Source: Massilia sp. CFBP 13721 (lineage in GTDB: Bacteria; Pseudomonadota; Gammaproteobacteria; Burkholderiales; Burkholderiaceae_D). Taken from it: a stretch of 64,000 nt of DNA. The position numbers were made by a program, and so were the translations under genes. The DNA is taken from contig NZ_JACYUY010000005.1 in assembly GCF_014842025.1 (NCBI RefSeq), positions 225,116-289,115 of the forward strand, given 5' to 3'. The notes under the pieces were generated by a model. That model ran no database searches. It was not told the DNA's origin and worked only from the letters and a program-made list of their open reading frames with translations. Positions 16,235-27,535 of the stretch are shown piece by piece (the stretch's first letter is position 1; every line of letters begins with the position of its first letter).

Positions 16235-17704
16235 CTATTTCCACTTGAGCATTTTCATGACCTTGTCGGCGGCGTTCTTGCTCAGTTGGTCTTCACGGGC
16301 CTTTGCCTGCGCTGCCTGTTGAGCGCGTTCCTGCTCGGTATTGGCGCTCTCCCCGCACGCCTTGCGGTAGCTTGCGTATTGCAGGCAACGCGTCATTATG
16401 CCGGTCTGCGCCAGCGCGTCCCCGCTCTCCCGGTAGATCGCCACCATGTCCGGCATGGCGCTGGCCGGTTCGCCGAACATCTTGAACAGGGTATCGAGCC
16501 CCGCTTTCGCCTGTGCCGGTTGGGCCGGCATGTGGGCCAGGTAAACCGCCTGGCGCAAGGCGTTCCACGAGCGTTCCGGCCAGTCCCTGTTGCGAACGAG
16601 AACCTCCGCCTGCGCGAGAGACGATGCCCCGGTGCGCCGCATCGCGTCCTGCAGCGTCAGCAGCATGGTGGCGTCGCCCGCCGTCGCGCCGGAAGCCGCC
16701 TGTTGCGCCAGCTTTAGCGCCTCGCCCTGCTTGCCCTGCGCCTGCAGGGCGGCAATGCGCGGCAGCAGCGCAAAATGGGCCAGTACTTCGGCCGTGCCCG
16801 GCGCGCGCAGCGCCGCCTGCCACGGGGCCTTGCGCGGCGCCGGACGCGGACGCGGCAACAGCGGCGCGACGCGCTCGGTCAACAGCGTCTCGCGCTCTTG
16901 CGCACTGGCGTGGGTCTTGCGCGCAGTCGTGCCCGCCACGGCCGCGCCGCTGGCGTTCGCCGTATTCGTGGCTGCCGCGTCGCGCGCTTCGAGCGTGGCC
17001 AGGCGCTCGAGGAAGGTTTTAAAACCCGCCGGGTAGGAATAGCCGGCGCGCATGCTCAGGTGTACCCCGGCCATGTCGGCCTGCTGTTCGACGTCGCGCT
17101 GCCACACCGGAATCAGGGCGTCGTGCGCCAGGCTGTTGGCGGCGCCGATGGTGTCGCCCACGCCCCACTTGACGGCCCCACCCGTGCCACCGATCTTGCC
17201 TGCCAGGACACCGAGGATGGTACCGGCAAAGCGCAGGTTTTCCGCCGTGTTATGCGTTTCGTAGGTGGCCTGGTGGTTCAGGTACACGTGGGCGAACTCG
17301 TGCGCGAGCACGGAATAGATTTCGTCCTCAGATTCGGCCGACTGGATCAGCGCGATATGCAGGAACAGGTTGCCGGCGGCCGACGCGTGGGCATTGAGCG
17401 TGGTGTCGGCGGAGATGTACACCGATCCCGGCCAGTCGGGCACCCCGGCCGACGCCTTGAGCCTGGCGTACAGGCCGTCCAGGTACTGTTGCAGCGCCGG
17501 CATCGACACCAGTCCGTTGCCGTGGACGCGGTTATCGTCCAGGCTCGCCCGGGGGTCGGCCCACACATGCGGCGGTGGCGGCGGCAGCTCGGCGACACCG
17601 GCAACGGCCGGGATCTCGGCCGCCGCTGCCGCCGGGGCTGCCGCCATCCAGGCGAACGCGGCCAGCCATGCCGCGGCGCGCAAGCGGGGTGGCTGCATCC
17701 TCAT
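16235..17704 (-). CDS. Periplasmic M48 metalloprotease with helical C-terminal region
   Basis: 489 residues. The start at 17704 overlaps the preceding stop by 4 bp (ATGA), which is why it is chosen over a 63-residue longer frame. A signal peptide (AAAWLAAFAWMAAAPAAAAA) precedes a mature region with HEFAH (H135, E136, H139) and a downstream Glu in VEQQADMAGVHLSMRAGY as the third zinc ligand, as in BepA/LoiP-type M48 enzymes. Residues ~345-489 are helical, with repeat-like segments resembling TPRs. Its partners are a CHASE2 sensor and a small exported protein. Confidence 0.88.
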   Translation of the reverse strand: MRMQPPRLRAAAWLAAFAWMAAAPAAAAAEIPAVAGVAELPPPPPHVWADPRASLDDNRVHGNGLVSMPALQQYLDGLYARLKASAGVPDWPGSVYISADTTLNAHASAAGNLFLHIALIQSAESEDEIYSVLAHEFAHVYLNHQATYETHNTAENLRFAGTILGVLAGKIGGTGGAVKWGVGDTIGAANSLAHDALIPVWQRDVEQQADMAGVHLSMRAGYSYPAGFKTFLERLATLEARDAAATNTANASGAAVAGTTARKTHASAQERETLLTERVAPLLPRPRPAPRKAPWQAALRAPGTAEVLAHFALLPRIAALQAQGKQGEALKLAQQAASGATAGDATMLLTLQDAMRRTGASSLAQAEVLVRNRDWPERSWNALRQAVYLAHMPAQPAQAKAGLDTLFKMFGEPASAMPDMVAIYRESGDALAQTGIMTRCLQYASYRKACGESANTEQERAQQAAQAKAREDQLSKNAADKVMKMLKWK

Positions 17705-18087
17705 TTGCAGCGCACGCGGCCAAGGCCAGGGGCGCCGGCGACCGGGACCGGCTGCACCTGGCCGACGCGCACCAGCTGCGGGCAAGCGTCGCTCGATGCC
17801 CGCGACACCGTGACCTGCATCGCGTCGACCCAGGCATCCTTGCCATTCAGGGCGACCCGGTAGAAGCTGTTCTTTTCTTCCTTGATTGCCCACGGCAGGC
17901 CAGCAACCGGCAACATGACGCCCGGCTCGGCATTGTCGGGGACTGCGAACACCTCGACCTGCTTGCCCTTGACGGCGACGACCTCGTCGGCGGCAAGCGC
18001 GGTGCCGGCTGCAAGGCCCAGGACGAGCAGCATGGCGGCCGGGCGCGCCAGCTGAGCCAGCTTAAGTAGCGGGGGTGGGAACATCAT
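17701..18087 (-). CDS. Small exported protein, possibly SH3-like
   Basis: 128 residues. The first ~33 residues are a signal peptide (AMLLVLGLAAGTALAA). The mature part VVAVKGKQVEVFAVPDNAEPGVMLPVAGLPWAIKEEKNSFYRVALNGKDAWVDAMQVTVSR resembles a bacterial SH3-like domain (beta-strands ending in xAWVxxxxV), which often binds peptides or cell-wall material. Two cysteines (CPQLV, RCK) lie at the C-terminus. It overlaps the CHASE2 gene by 26 bp and the M48 gene by 4 bp, so the three proteins are probably made together. Confidence 0.8.
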   Translation of the reverse strand: MMFPPPLLKLAQLARPAAMLLVLGLAAGTALAADEVVAVKGKQVEVFAVPDNAEPGVMLPVAGLPWAIKEEKNSFYRVALNGKDAWVDAMQVTVSRASSDACPQLVRVGQVQPVPVAGAPGLGRVRCK

Positions 18088-19609
18088 CGACAGGCTCCTC
18101 GGGAGAAACGGTTATTGGAACGGGTTGGATGGCGGATTGCGGTACCGCAGGCGGCAGCAGCAGGTGGCGGCGCAGTTTTTCGTTCAGGTCGAACCACTCG
18201 GCAAACAGGGTCATGAAGATCACGCCGACCACGGACAGCACGCCCAGGCCGAAGAAGCGCTGCCCGGCCCAGATCATCGTGTACCCGGCCACCAGCACGC
18301 CCGCCACACGGATCAGCCACACGGCGGGCAGCACCAGCAATGCGCCCCATTGCACGCCCTCCGTCCTGCGCAGGCGCAGGCGTGCCATCCAGAACTCGAC
18401 CGGCTCCTCCAGCAGCTGCGTGCCGAAACGCGCCTCCACCCAGGGGCGCAGCAGCTTGGGTACGATGGTCACGAACAGGATCGACAGCCCCAGGAAGGCG
18501 ACCAGCGGCGCCTGCTCGCGACCGGGCTGCATGGACATATGGCGCGCATGGTCGTCGCCGTCGACCAGCAGGTTGTCGAGCGCCATCGCGTGCAGGTAAA
18601 TGCCCGGAATGCGCCCATGCAGGGGCGACTGGACGAAGTCGCCCGAATTCGTCGTGCCGAGTCCGACCAGGACGAGCTTGCCCTCGATCTGTCTGCGCAG
18701 CTGCGCCTCGCCTTCCGTGGTCGTGTTCGCAAGATCGCCGGCGTGCAAGGTTTCGTGATACACGCACAGGGGCTTGTCGGTGTCCTCGTACCAGAGGCCG
18801 CGTATGCCCGGGGGCAGCAGCTCTGCAAAGCCGCTCCATGGCCGGCAATACGAGGCGACGTTCGGGCCGGCATCCTGGCGCCAACCGGTGCCCTGCCCGG
18901 CCTGGTAGCTGCCCCAGGTCAGAGCCAGCGGATGCCGTACCGCCGCCAGTGCGCGGCCGCTGGCCGCCTCGTGCAAGGCCAGCGCCGCGCTCCTGAGCGG
19001 CGCGGCGCCCTGCCCGGCGCGCTCGGCGACAAGCGGATAATTCCAGGCAATGCGGTCGATATCGTCAGGGGTGTATTGAATCGCCACTTTGTCGAAGCAT
19101 TTGCCGGCGAGTGCGTCGAGTTCCGGGCGCAATGGGTAATTCCCGCTGCCGTCGCGCGCGCTGGCCAGGAATACGGCAATGCCCTCGCGCCGCAATGCGC
19201 ATAAGGCGCGGTTTAATGCGGCGAACGAAGGGTCGTCGCGCTGCGCACTGAAATAAATATCGACGAAGATCGCTTTCGGTTTGTAGTGGGCGATGGCGCC
19301 GAGCAGGCGCGCGGAATAGCCGTAACGGGCGGGCCAGACCTGGCCTGCCGCCGCCAGCGCGGCATCATCGATCAGCAATACCCGGATATCGTCGCGCCTG
19401 CCTTCCCCATACTGCGCGCCCGCGATCGGCGCATACACGCGAGCCTGCTCGCGCGTAGCGAACTCTTCGCCAAACAGCCATTGCAGGATGAACGCCAGAG
19501 AACAGCCGATGAGAAGCGCGAAAGCACACTCGTACAAACTATGCCGGAATGTTTTCTTTTCTGGAGCATTCACCTGTTCATTCCGGCTGGACGATAACAG
19601 GCGAAGCAT
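18062..19609 (-). CDS. CHASE2-domain membrane sensor without an output domain
   Basis: 515 residues from the ATG at 19609 (a TTG at 19633 is possible). One membrane segment (residues ~26-45) is followed by an extracytoplasmic CHASE2 domain (VLLIDDAAL...WPARYGYSARLLGAIAHYKPKAIFVDIYFSAQ; later LVLVGLGTTNSGDFVQSPLHGRIPGIYLHAMALDNLL). Three or four membrane helices follow (~365-485), with a short proline-rich tail. CHASE2 proteins normally carry a kinase, cyclase or adenylate-cyclase output; here none is present. First gene of the operon with the small exported protein and the M48 protease. Confidence 0.88.
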   Translation of the reverse strand: MLRLLSSSRNEQVNAPEKKTFRHSLYECAFALLIGCSLAFILQWLFGEEFATREQARVYAPIAGAQYGEGRRDDIRVLLIDDAALAAAGQVWPARYGYSARLLGAIAHYKPKAIFVDIYFSAQRDDPSFAALNRALCALRREGIAVFLASARDGSGNYPLRPELDALAGKCFDKVAIQYTPDDIDRIAWNYPLVAERAGQGAAPLRSAALALHEAASGRALAAVRHPLALTWGSYQAGQGTGWRQDAGPNVASYCRPWSGFAELLPPGIRGLWYEDTDKPLCVYHETLHAGDLANTTTEGEAQLRRQIEGKLVLVGLGTTNSGDFVQSPLHGRIPGIYLHAMALDNLLVDGDDHARHMSMQPGREQAPLVAFLGLSILFVTIVPKLLRPWVEARFGTQLLEEPVEFWMARLRLRRTEGVQWGALLVLPAVWLIRVAGVLVAGYTMIWAGQRFFGLGVLSVVGVIFMTLFAEWFDLNEKLRRHLLLPPAVPQSAIQPVPITVSPEEPVDDVPTPAT

Positions 19610-19862
19610 GCCCGAAAATGGATTCCAAGACAATTATTAATTTAATATTAGAAATAATTTGCCTGAATCCTGATACGCATTTGTTCAAAATGTGCACTGG
19701 CTATTTATCGATACGTGCCTGGACGCATCTGGATCGCCGATCGCCCGCCAGTTTGCGTCGCTGACAATTCACCCTGCCTCAGGAATAATATAGTTCCCTT
19801 GGGCAACATATTGTAATAGGATATGGTCTCACTACCGCCTTCATAGAAAGGAAGTACGCCTC

Positions 19863-20402
19863 ATGAAAACATTGCTCGTCCTATCCATGCTTGTTGCGCT
19901 GGCCGCCGTCGTTGGCGCGATGCTGGCGAAAGGCGCGAAAAAGACCGGACGTAGCGGCGCTTATCGGGCCCGCAAGCTGATGTCCGATAACGAACAGGAA
20001 TTCTTCGGCCGGCTCGTCGCCGCCCTGCCCGACCATAATGTGTTTCCCCAAGTGGCAATGTCGGCCCTGATCGAAGCCGCCAGCGCGGATAAAAAGATGG
20101 CGCACGGCGACCGTCTGAGGATTGCCCAGCAGCGCGTCGATTACGTCGTTTGTACCGGGAACTGCGACGTCGTCGCCGTCATCGAACTCGATGACCGGAC
20201 CCATTCCGCCGCAAAAGACGCCCTGCGCGATGCGCGGCTGGAGCAAGCGGGCATTCGTACTGTGCGCTTCCAGTCGCGCAAGAAGCCTGCAGTCGACGTG
20301 CTGCGTGCGGCGATTCTGGGTGTGATTCCCGTCACGCTGGCGACACCGTCCGCTTCAGTGCTCCATACGGTCCCTGCATCCGCAAGCCTGCTGACGCCAT
20401 GA
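19863..20402 (+). CDS. DUF2726-type protein with N-terminal membrane anchor
   Basis: 179 residues. A hydrophobic segment MKTLLVLSMLVALAAVVGAMLA is followed by RKLMSDNEQEFFGRLVAALPDHNVFPQVAMSALI, the start of the DUF2726 domain, and CDVVAVIELDDRTHSAAKDALRDARLEQAGIRTVRF, which has the core layout of a PD-(D/E)xK-like or Vsr-like fold (D..VVAVIELDD). The activity is unproven. The final ~25 residues are hydrophobic/Ser-rich. It is divergent from the CHASE2 operon; the 253-bp gap between them is AT-rich and no clear promoter was named. Confidence 0.83.
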   Translation: MKTLLVLSMLVALAAVVGAMLAKGAKKTGRSGAYRARKLMSDNEQEFFGRLVAALPDHNVFPQVAMSALIEAASADKKMAHGDRLRIAQQRVDYVVCTGNCDVVAVIELDDRTHSAAKDALRDARLEQAGIRTVRFQSRKKPAVDVLRAAILGVIPVTLATPSASVLHTVPASASLLTP

Positions 20403-20559
20403 GTAATGCATAATGGCGGAAATGGCCAAGTTTCACGCAAATACCGGAGAGCGGCGAAGCCGCTTGCCGTGCAGGATGATGTCCTGCCTGTCGGTAATTT
20501 TTACACTGCATATGTAAAAAAGATCGCACTCCAATTGTCTCCATAGGACACATTTGTTG

Positions 20560-20575
20560 TGGAACGTTCCTTGCT
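20560..20575 (+). promoter_or_regulatory. Sigma-54 promoter of the PEP-CTERM gene
   Basis: TGGAACGTTCCTTGCT matches the sigma-54 consensus TGGCACG-N4-TTGCT with one change. The invariant GG (20561-20562) and GC (20573-20574) are exactly 10 bp apart. Transcription would start near 20586, about 22 nt before the ATG. PEP-CTERM genes in exosortase bacteria are known to be under the PrsK/PrsR sigma-54 pathway. Confidence 0.8.
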
Positions 20576-20607
20576 TTAGAAAAGCTACCAAAAACAAAGG
20601 ATCACCC

Positions 20608-21210
20608 ATGAACATCAAGTCTGCCCTAGCCGCTGCCGCCTGTTCCCTGCTTCCCCTGCTGAGCCACGCCGGCATGGTCTACGAATGGACTGCGACCAAC
20701 GACAAGACGCCGCTGGGCATCACGCTGGAACTCGAATTCGACCGCCAGACTGTCGAAGCCGGCACGTTCCAGTTTGCATTCGTCCAATATATCGGCAGCG
20801 CCCCGGCGCCTGTGCAAGGCCTGCTCGGCCTGCGCTACAGCTACCCGGGCATGGGCCAGCTTATGCATTATTCGTCCACCAACGGCCGTGGATTCAGTAC
20901 CCGCTTCGGCTATCTCGACATGAACCTGTCCTTCGGCGCAGACGGGTTCCTCACCGGAGCGCTGTACGCCAACGATCAGTTCTCTCATATTAGGATGGGG
21001 TCGAGCGGCCAGGTGTTCACGGTAAGCGATGCCAACAGCGATGGCAGCATGGCGGGCGCAGGATGCGGAGGGCCAAGCGGCAACCAGTGCGCAGGTGCAA
21101 CCGGCTACCTGAAACTCGTCCGCGACACCGAGGTTCCCGAACCGGCGAGCATCGCCCTGTTTGCCGCCGGACTGGCCGGGCTGGCCGGGCTGCGCCGCAA
21201 ACGCGTCTAA
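20608..21210 (+). CDS. PEP-CTERM surface protein
   Basis: 200 residues. A signal peptide (MNIKSALAAAACSLLPLLSHA) precedes a beta-rich secreted domain and the C-terminal sorting signal VPEPASIALFAAGLAGLAGLRRKRV: a PEP motif, a hydrophobic helix and a basic cluster. Exosortase (EpsH/XrtA-type) cuts there and the protein is exported with extracellular polysaccharide. The start follows AAAGGA. One sigma-54 promoter precedes it. No exosortase gene is in this window, so it lies elsewhere. Confidence 0.93.
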   Translation: MNIKSALAAAACSLLPLLSHAGMVYEWTATNDKTPLGITLELEFDRQTVEAGTFQFAFVQYIGSAPAPVQGLLGLRYSYPGMGQLMHYSSTNGRGFSTRFGYLDMNLSFGADGFLTGALYANDQFSHIRMGSSGQVFTVSDANSDGSMAGAGCGGPSGNQCAGATGYLKLVRDTEVPEPASIALFAAGLAGLAGLRRKRV

Positions 21211-21217
21211 GGACGCC

Positions 21218-21237
21218 ATGGGGTCATACGACCCCAT
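21218..21237. terminator. Hairpin between convergent genes
   Basis: ATGGGGTC-ATAC-GACCCCAT is a perfect 8-bp stem, placed 8 bp after the PEP-CTERM stop and 9 bp beyond the convergent small-protein stop. It may act as a bidirectional terminator although no T-run follows. Confidence 0.5.
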
Positions 21238-21245
21238 GCATGTGC

Positions 21246-21683
21246 TCAGCGCTGCGCGATGCGCGAAGAGAGGACAACGACCTGGGCCAGGCGCCCATCC
21301 GGCACAAAGCTCATCGTCATGCCGTCCGCGAATTCGCCTTGCCTGAAGCGCATGCTGACCTTGCCGTCGCGCGAGACGAAGGTATCGTTGCCGACCGAAC
21401 GCAGCCGCATCGGTTTTTCGCTGTCGATGCGCGCCTCGATGTAGCGTCCCGACACCATGCTGACCTTGGTCCGCCAGCCGTTCGACATGCTGTACGAGCC
21501 GGCAATCTCGCGCGCCTGGTCGGGCGTGACGAAGGCGCTGGCGGCAGGCGCCGTCACCTGTACGGTCGACCCGGCCGTATCGTCGTCGACTTGTGGATAG
21601 GGCATGGTGCGGGCCGAGGCGGCACTGGCCAGGAGGAGCAGGCAGGCGGGGAGCAGGCGGTGCAGGCGATAAGCGTGACGCAT
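21246..21683 (-). CDS. Small exported protein of unknown function
   Basis: 145 residues from MRHAYRLHRLLPACLLLLASAASA, a clear signal peptide, with AAAGGA before the ATG. The mature part contains FVTPDQAREIAGSYSMSNGWRTKVSMVSGRYIEARIDSEKPMRLRSVGNDTFVSRDGKVSMRFRQGEFADGMTMSFVPDGR, a beta-rich pattern like small lipocalin-like or DUF-type periplasmic proteins. No catalytic motif was recognised. It converges on the PEP-CTERM gene. A start further upstream (21767) would not carry the signal at the N-terminus. Confidence 0.75.
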   Translation of the reverse strand: MRHAYRLHRLLPACLLLLASAASARTMPYPQVDDDTAGSTVQVTAPAASAFVTPDQAREIAGSYSMSNGWRTKVSMVSGRYIEARIDSEKPMRLRSVGNDTFVSRDGKVSMRFRQGEFADGMTMSFVPDGRLAQVVVLSSRIAQR

Positions 21684-21962
21684 GATGGTTCCTTTACGAA
21701 GCGGGATAGGTTCGGACCAGGCAGCGTATCGCCACCTGCTCCTTCGGAATTCCGCAATGCATTCCAAGTGGATTGCGGATGACCCAGTCTATGCCGGCGC
21801 TCGCCGGCAAAACAGCACTATCCAGCCCGTATCACGAAACAATCTCAAGCTGCATAAAAGCAGATCGCAACGAAATGAATCGAAATCCCGCATGCAGATG
21901 CCATTTTTCGAATCATATGGGGTCGATTCTGCCAAGCATCTCCCTAGCCTGCTTGTCGGCGT

Positions 21963-22367
21963 TCACGCTTGCGGCAGGATGTAGTCGAATTCGTAGAAAT
22001 GCTTGCGCTCCTCGATACGGATGCGCATCGTGCCGGCGATCCCGGTCAGCTCGCCGGTGCCTGAATCCGGCACGACCGTGATCGACAAAGCCTGCGCCCC
22101 GCGCGCCATGGTGCCGCTGTGCTGGACGACGAAGCTGCCGCTACGGCCCTGCAGGGTGCCGGTCACGCGCTCGATGGCGACGTAGCCGGCCGAGCCTTCG
22201 GTGGTCGTCATGGCCGACAGCATCTCGCCTACGCCCGTAGCCTCGAGCTCGCCGTGGTAGCGCTTGTCGATGGCCATGCGGCCGGTGGTCATGCCATCGC
22301 GTACCTCGGGCTGGCCTTGCGGGGTGACGGTGACGTCGAATGGTCCTGCGACATGTTGCTGGCTCAT
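21963..22367 (-). CDS. DUF3224-like beta-barrel protein
   Basis: 134 residues from MSQQHVAGPFDVTVTPQG. Repeated short beta-strands (GRMAIDKRYHGELEATGVGEMLSAMTTTEGSAGYVAIERVTGTLQGRSGSFVVQHSGTM...ITVVPDSGTGELTGIAGTMRIRIEERKHFYEFDYIL) match the DUF3224 family (allene-oxide-cyclase-like barrel) in order and length. The role is unknown. No signal peptide is present. Monocistronic. Confidence 0.85.
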   Translation of the reverse strand: MSQQHVAGPFDVTVTPQGQPEVRDGMTTGRMAIDKRYHGELEATGVGEMLSAMTTTEGSAGYVAIERVTGTLQGRSGSFVVQHSGTMARGAQALSITVVPDSGTGELTGIAGTMRIRIEERKHFYEFDYILPQA

Positions 22368-22474
22368 GATCGGCTTCCTTGTGAATGTAGAGATGGCGAA
22401 CATTCTAGGGCAATCAGGACGGCTTGCGGACGCTGATCTAGGCCTAATCGAGAGTGCGGGCTGTGCATGGGCCG

Positions 22475-22629
22475 GTTGAACGCGTGGGCGGGGGACCCGC
22501 CCACCCTACGGGTCAGATCAATTTGAATTGGTCGGGTTTGCGTCGGCAGATGGCATGCACCTCAACGCCAAAGGTCGTGGACGATGCACAGACCCGTAAG
22601 GTGGGCGGGTCTCCCGCCCACGCGTTCAA
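22475..22629. repeat. Double-hairpin intergenic repeat, copy 5
   Basis: The left half GTTGAACGCGTGGGCGGG-GGACCCGCCCACCCTAC (22475-22509) faces a near-complementary right half (22591-22627) with stem GGGCGGG/CCCGCCC. Its outer edges GTTGAACGCG/CGCGTTCAA recur in copy 7. Confidence 0.92.
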
Positions 22630-22650
22630 AGGACACGCGAGCAGCCGCGG

Positions 22651-22917
22651 TTAGTGCGCCGCCCCCGGCATATGCAAGTCGATCACCTTCATGATCGCCA
22701 GCGTGGTCCCCATGCTCATTTCGCCGCTAACGAAGGCATGGCGCAGTTCAAGCTGGGGCAAGCCTGCGGCGGCGGCCAGGTGGGCCGTGCCCTCGGCACG
22801 GGCGGCAGTGGCGAAGGCTTCGGCGAGGCTGGCGGCGTCGCCGCTCTCGAAGGCGGCGGCGAGGTAGGCGGCGAGCGCCTCGAGCGTCGTCAGGGACGCG
22901 GGGTCGGTAGAATGCAT
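22651..22917 (-). CDS. Orphan antitoxin-like (HigA/addiction-module antidote type) protein
   Basis: 88 residues: LEALAAYLAAAFESGDAASLAEAFATAARAEGTAHLAAAAGLPQLELRHAFVSGEMSMGTTLAIMKVIDLHMPG. The order AAYL-AFE(S/T)GD-(x)-AEA-x-x-x-ARA-x-G-x-x-(I/L)A-x-x-(A)GL resembles the helix-turn-helix addiction-module antidote family that usually pairs with a HigB/RelE toxin. No toxin gene is next to it. It starts 1 bp after the ftsB stop, so it is likely to be read from the pyrG-kdsA-eno-ftsB transcript. Family call moderate. Confidence 0.7.
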   Translation of the reverse strand: MHSTDPASLTTLEALAAYLAAAFESGDAASLAEAFATAARAEGTAHLAAAAGLPQLELRHAFVSGEMSMGTTLAIMKVIDLHMPGAAH

Positions 22918-22918
22918 C

Positions 22919-23278
22919 TCAGTGGGTCGGTGCGTGGGCAGCGCCTTTGCCGGGCTTGGGCGCCGGCGGTGGCGGCGGCACCGTCATCGATTCGGTCGGC
23001 TGCTCGTCTTTCCTCAGCACCTGCACGAAGATTTCGTTTTGCTTGATCATGCCCAGCTCCAGGCGCGCGCGTTCCTCGACGGCGCCGGTGCCTTCGCGCA
23101 GGTCGCGCACTTCCGATTCGAGCTTGGCGTTGCGCGCCTTGAGCTGCTCGGTCTTGACCTGGGCCAGCTGGACCTGGTCGCGCATGTCGGCGACGGCGAG
23201 CATGCCGCCCTTCCCCAGCCACAGGGGGTATTGGATCAGGACCAGTAAAGCGGCGAGAACGAGCGTAATGATGCGCAT
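22919..23278 (-). CDS. ftsB: Cell division protein FtsB
   Basis: 119 residues. One N-terminal membrane helix ([25 protein letters not shown]) is followed by a coiled coil ([33 protein letters not shown]) and then [19 protein letters not shown], the FtsB signature. FtsB bridges FtsL and FtsQ in the divisome. The C-terminal ~25 residues are Pro/Lys/His-rich. The order eno-ftsB is the usual one in Beta- and Gammaproteobacteria. Confidence 0.94.
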   Translation of the reverse strand: MRIITLVLAALLVLIQYPLWLGKGGMLAVADMRDQVQLAQVKTEQLKARNAKLESEVRDLREGTGAVEERARLELGMIKQNEIFVQVLRKDEQPTESMTVPPPPPAPKPGKGAAHAPTH

Positions 23279-23294
23279 GGCGGAATTCGGGAAC

Positions 23295-23322
23295 GCGGGC
23301 CGCGCCAGGATGGGCGGCCCGC
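23295..23322 (-). other. Stable hairpin between eno and ftsB
   Basis: GCGGGCCGC (23295-23303) and GCGGCCCGC (23314-23322) form a perfect 9-bp stem with a 10-nt loop in the eno-ftsB gap. No T-run follows. It may set mRNA stability between eno and ftsB. Confidence 0.5.
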
Positions 23323-23349
23323 GGGGTACATCGATTTATTTCAGACGAA

Positions 23350-24636
<1,287 letters not shown>

Positions 24637-24677
24637 TTACATCTCCAAAGGGTAAAAATCGTCTCGCACATGAAAGA

Positions 24678-24700
24678 CGAGGCGCCAAAGAGGCGCCTCG
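24678..24700 (-). other. Hairpin between kdsA and eno
   Basis: CGAGGCGCC-AAAGA-GGCGCCTCG is a perfect 9-bp stem within the kdsA-eno gap. It may be an attenuator, a processing site or a promoter-proximal block; no T-run follows on the minus strand. Confidence 0.5.
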
Positions 24701-24728
24701 ACTCGCTTGCTACATTAGCTCAGCAGTA

Positions 24729-27517
<2,789 letters not shown>

Positions 27518-27535
27518 TTATTAGGCAGCGGCGTC

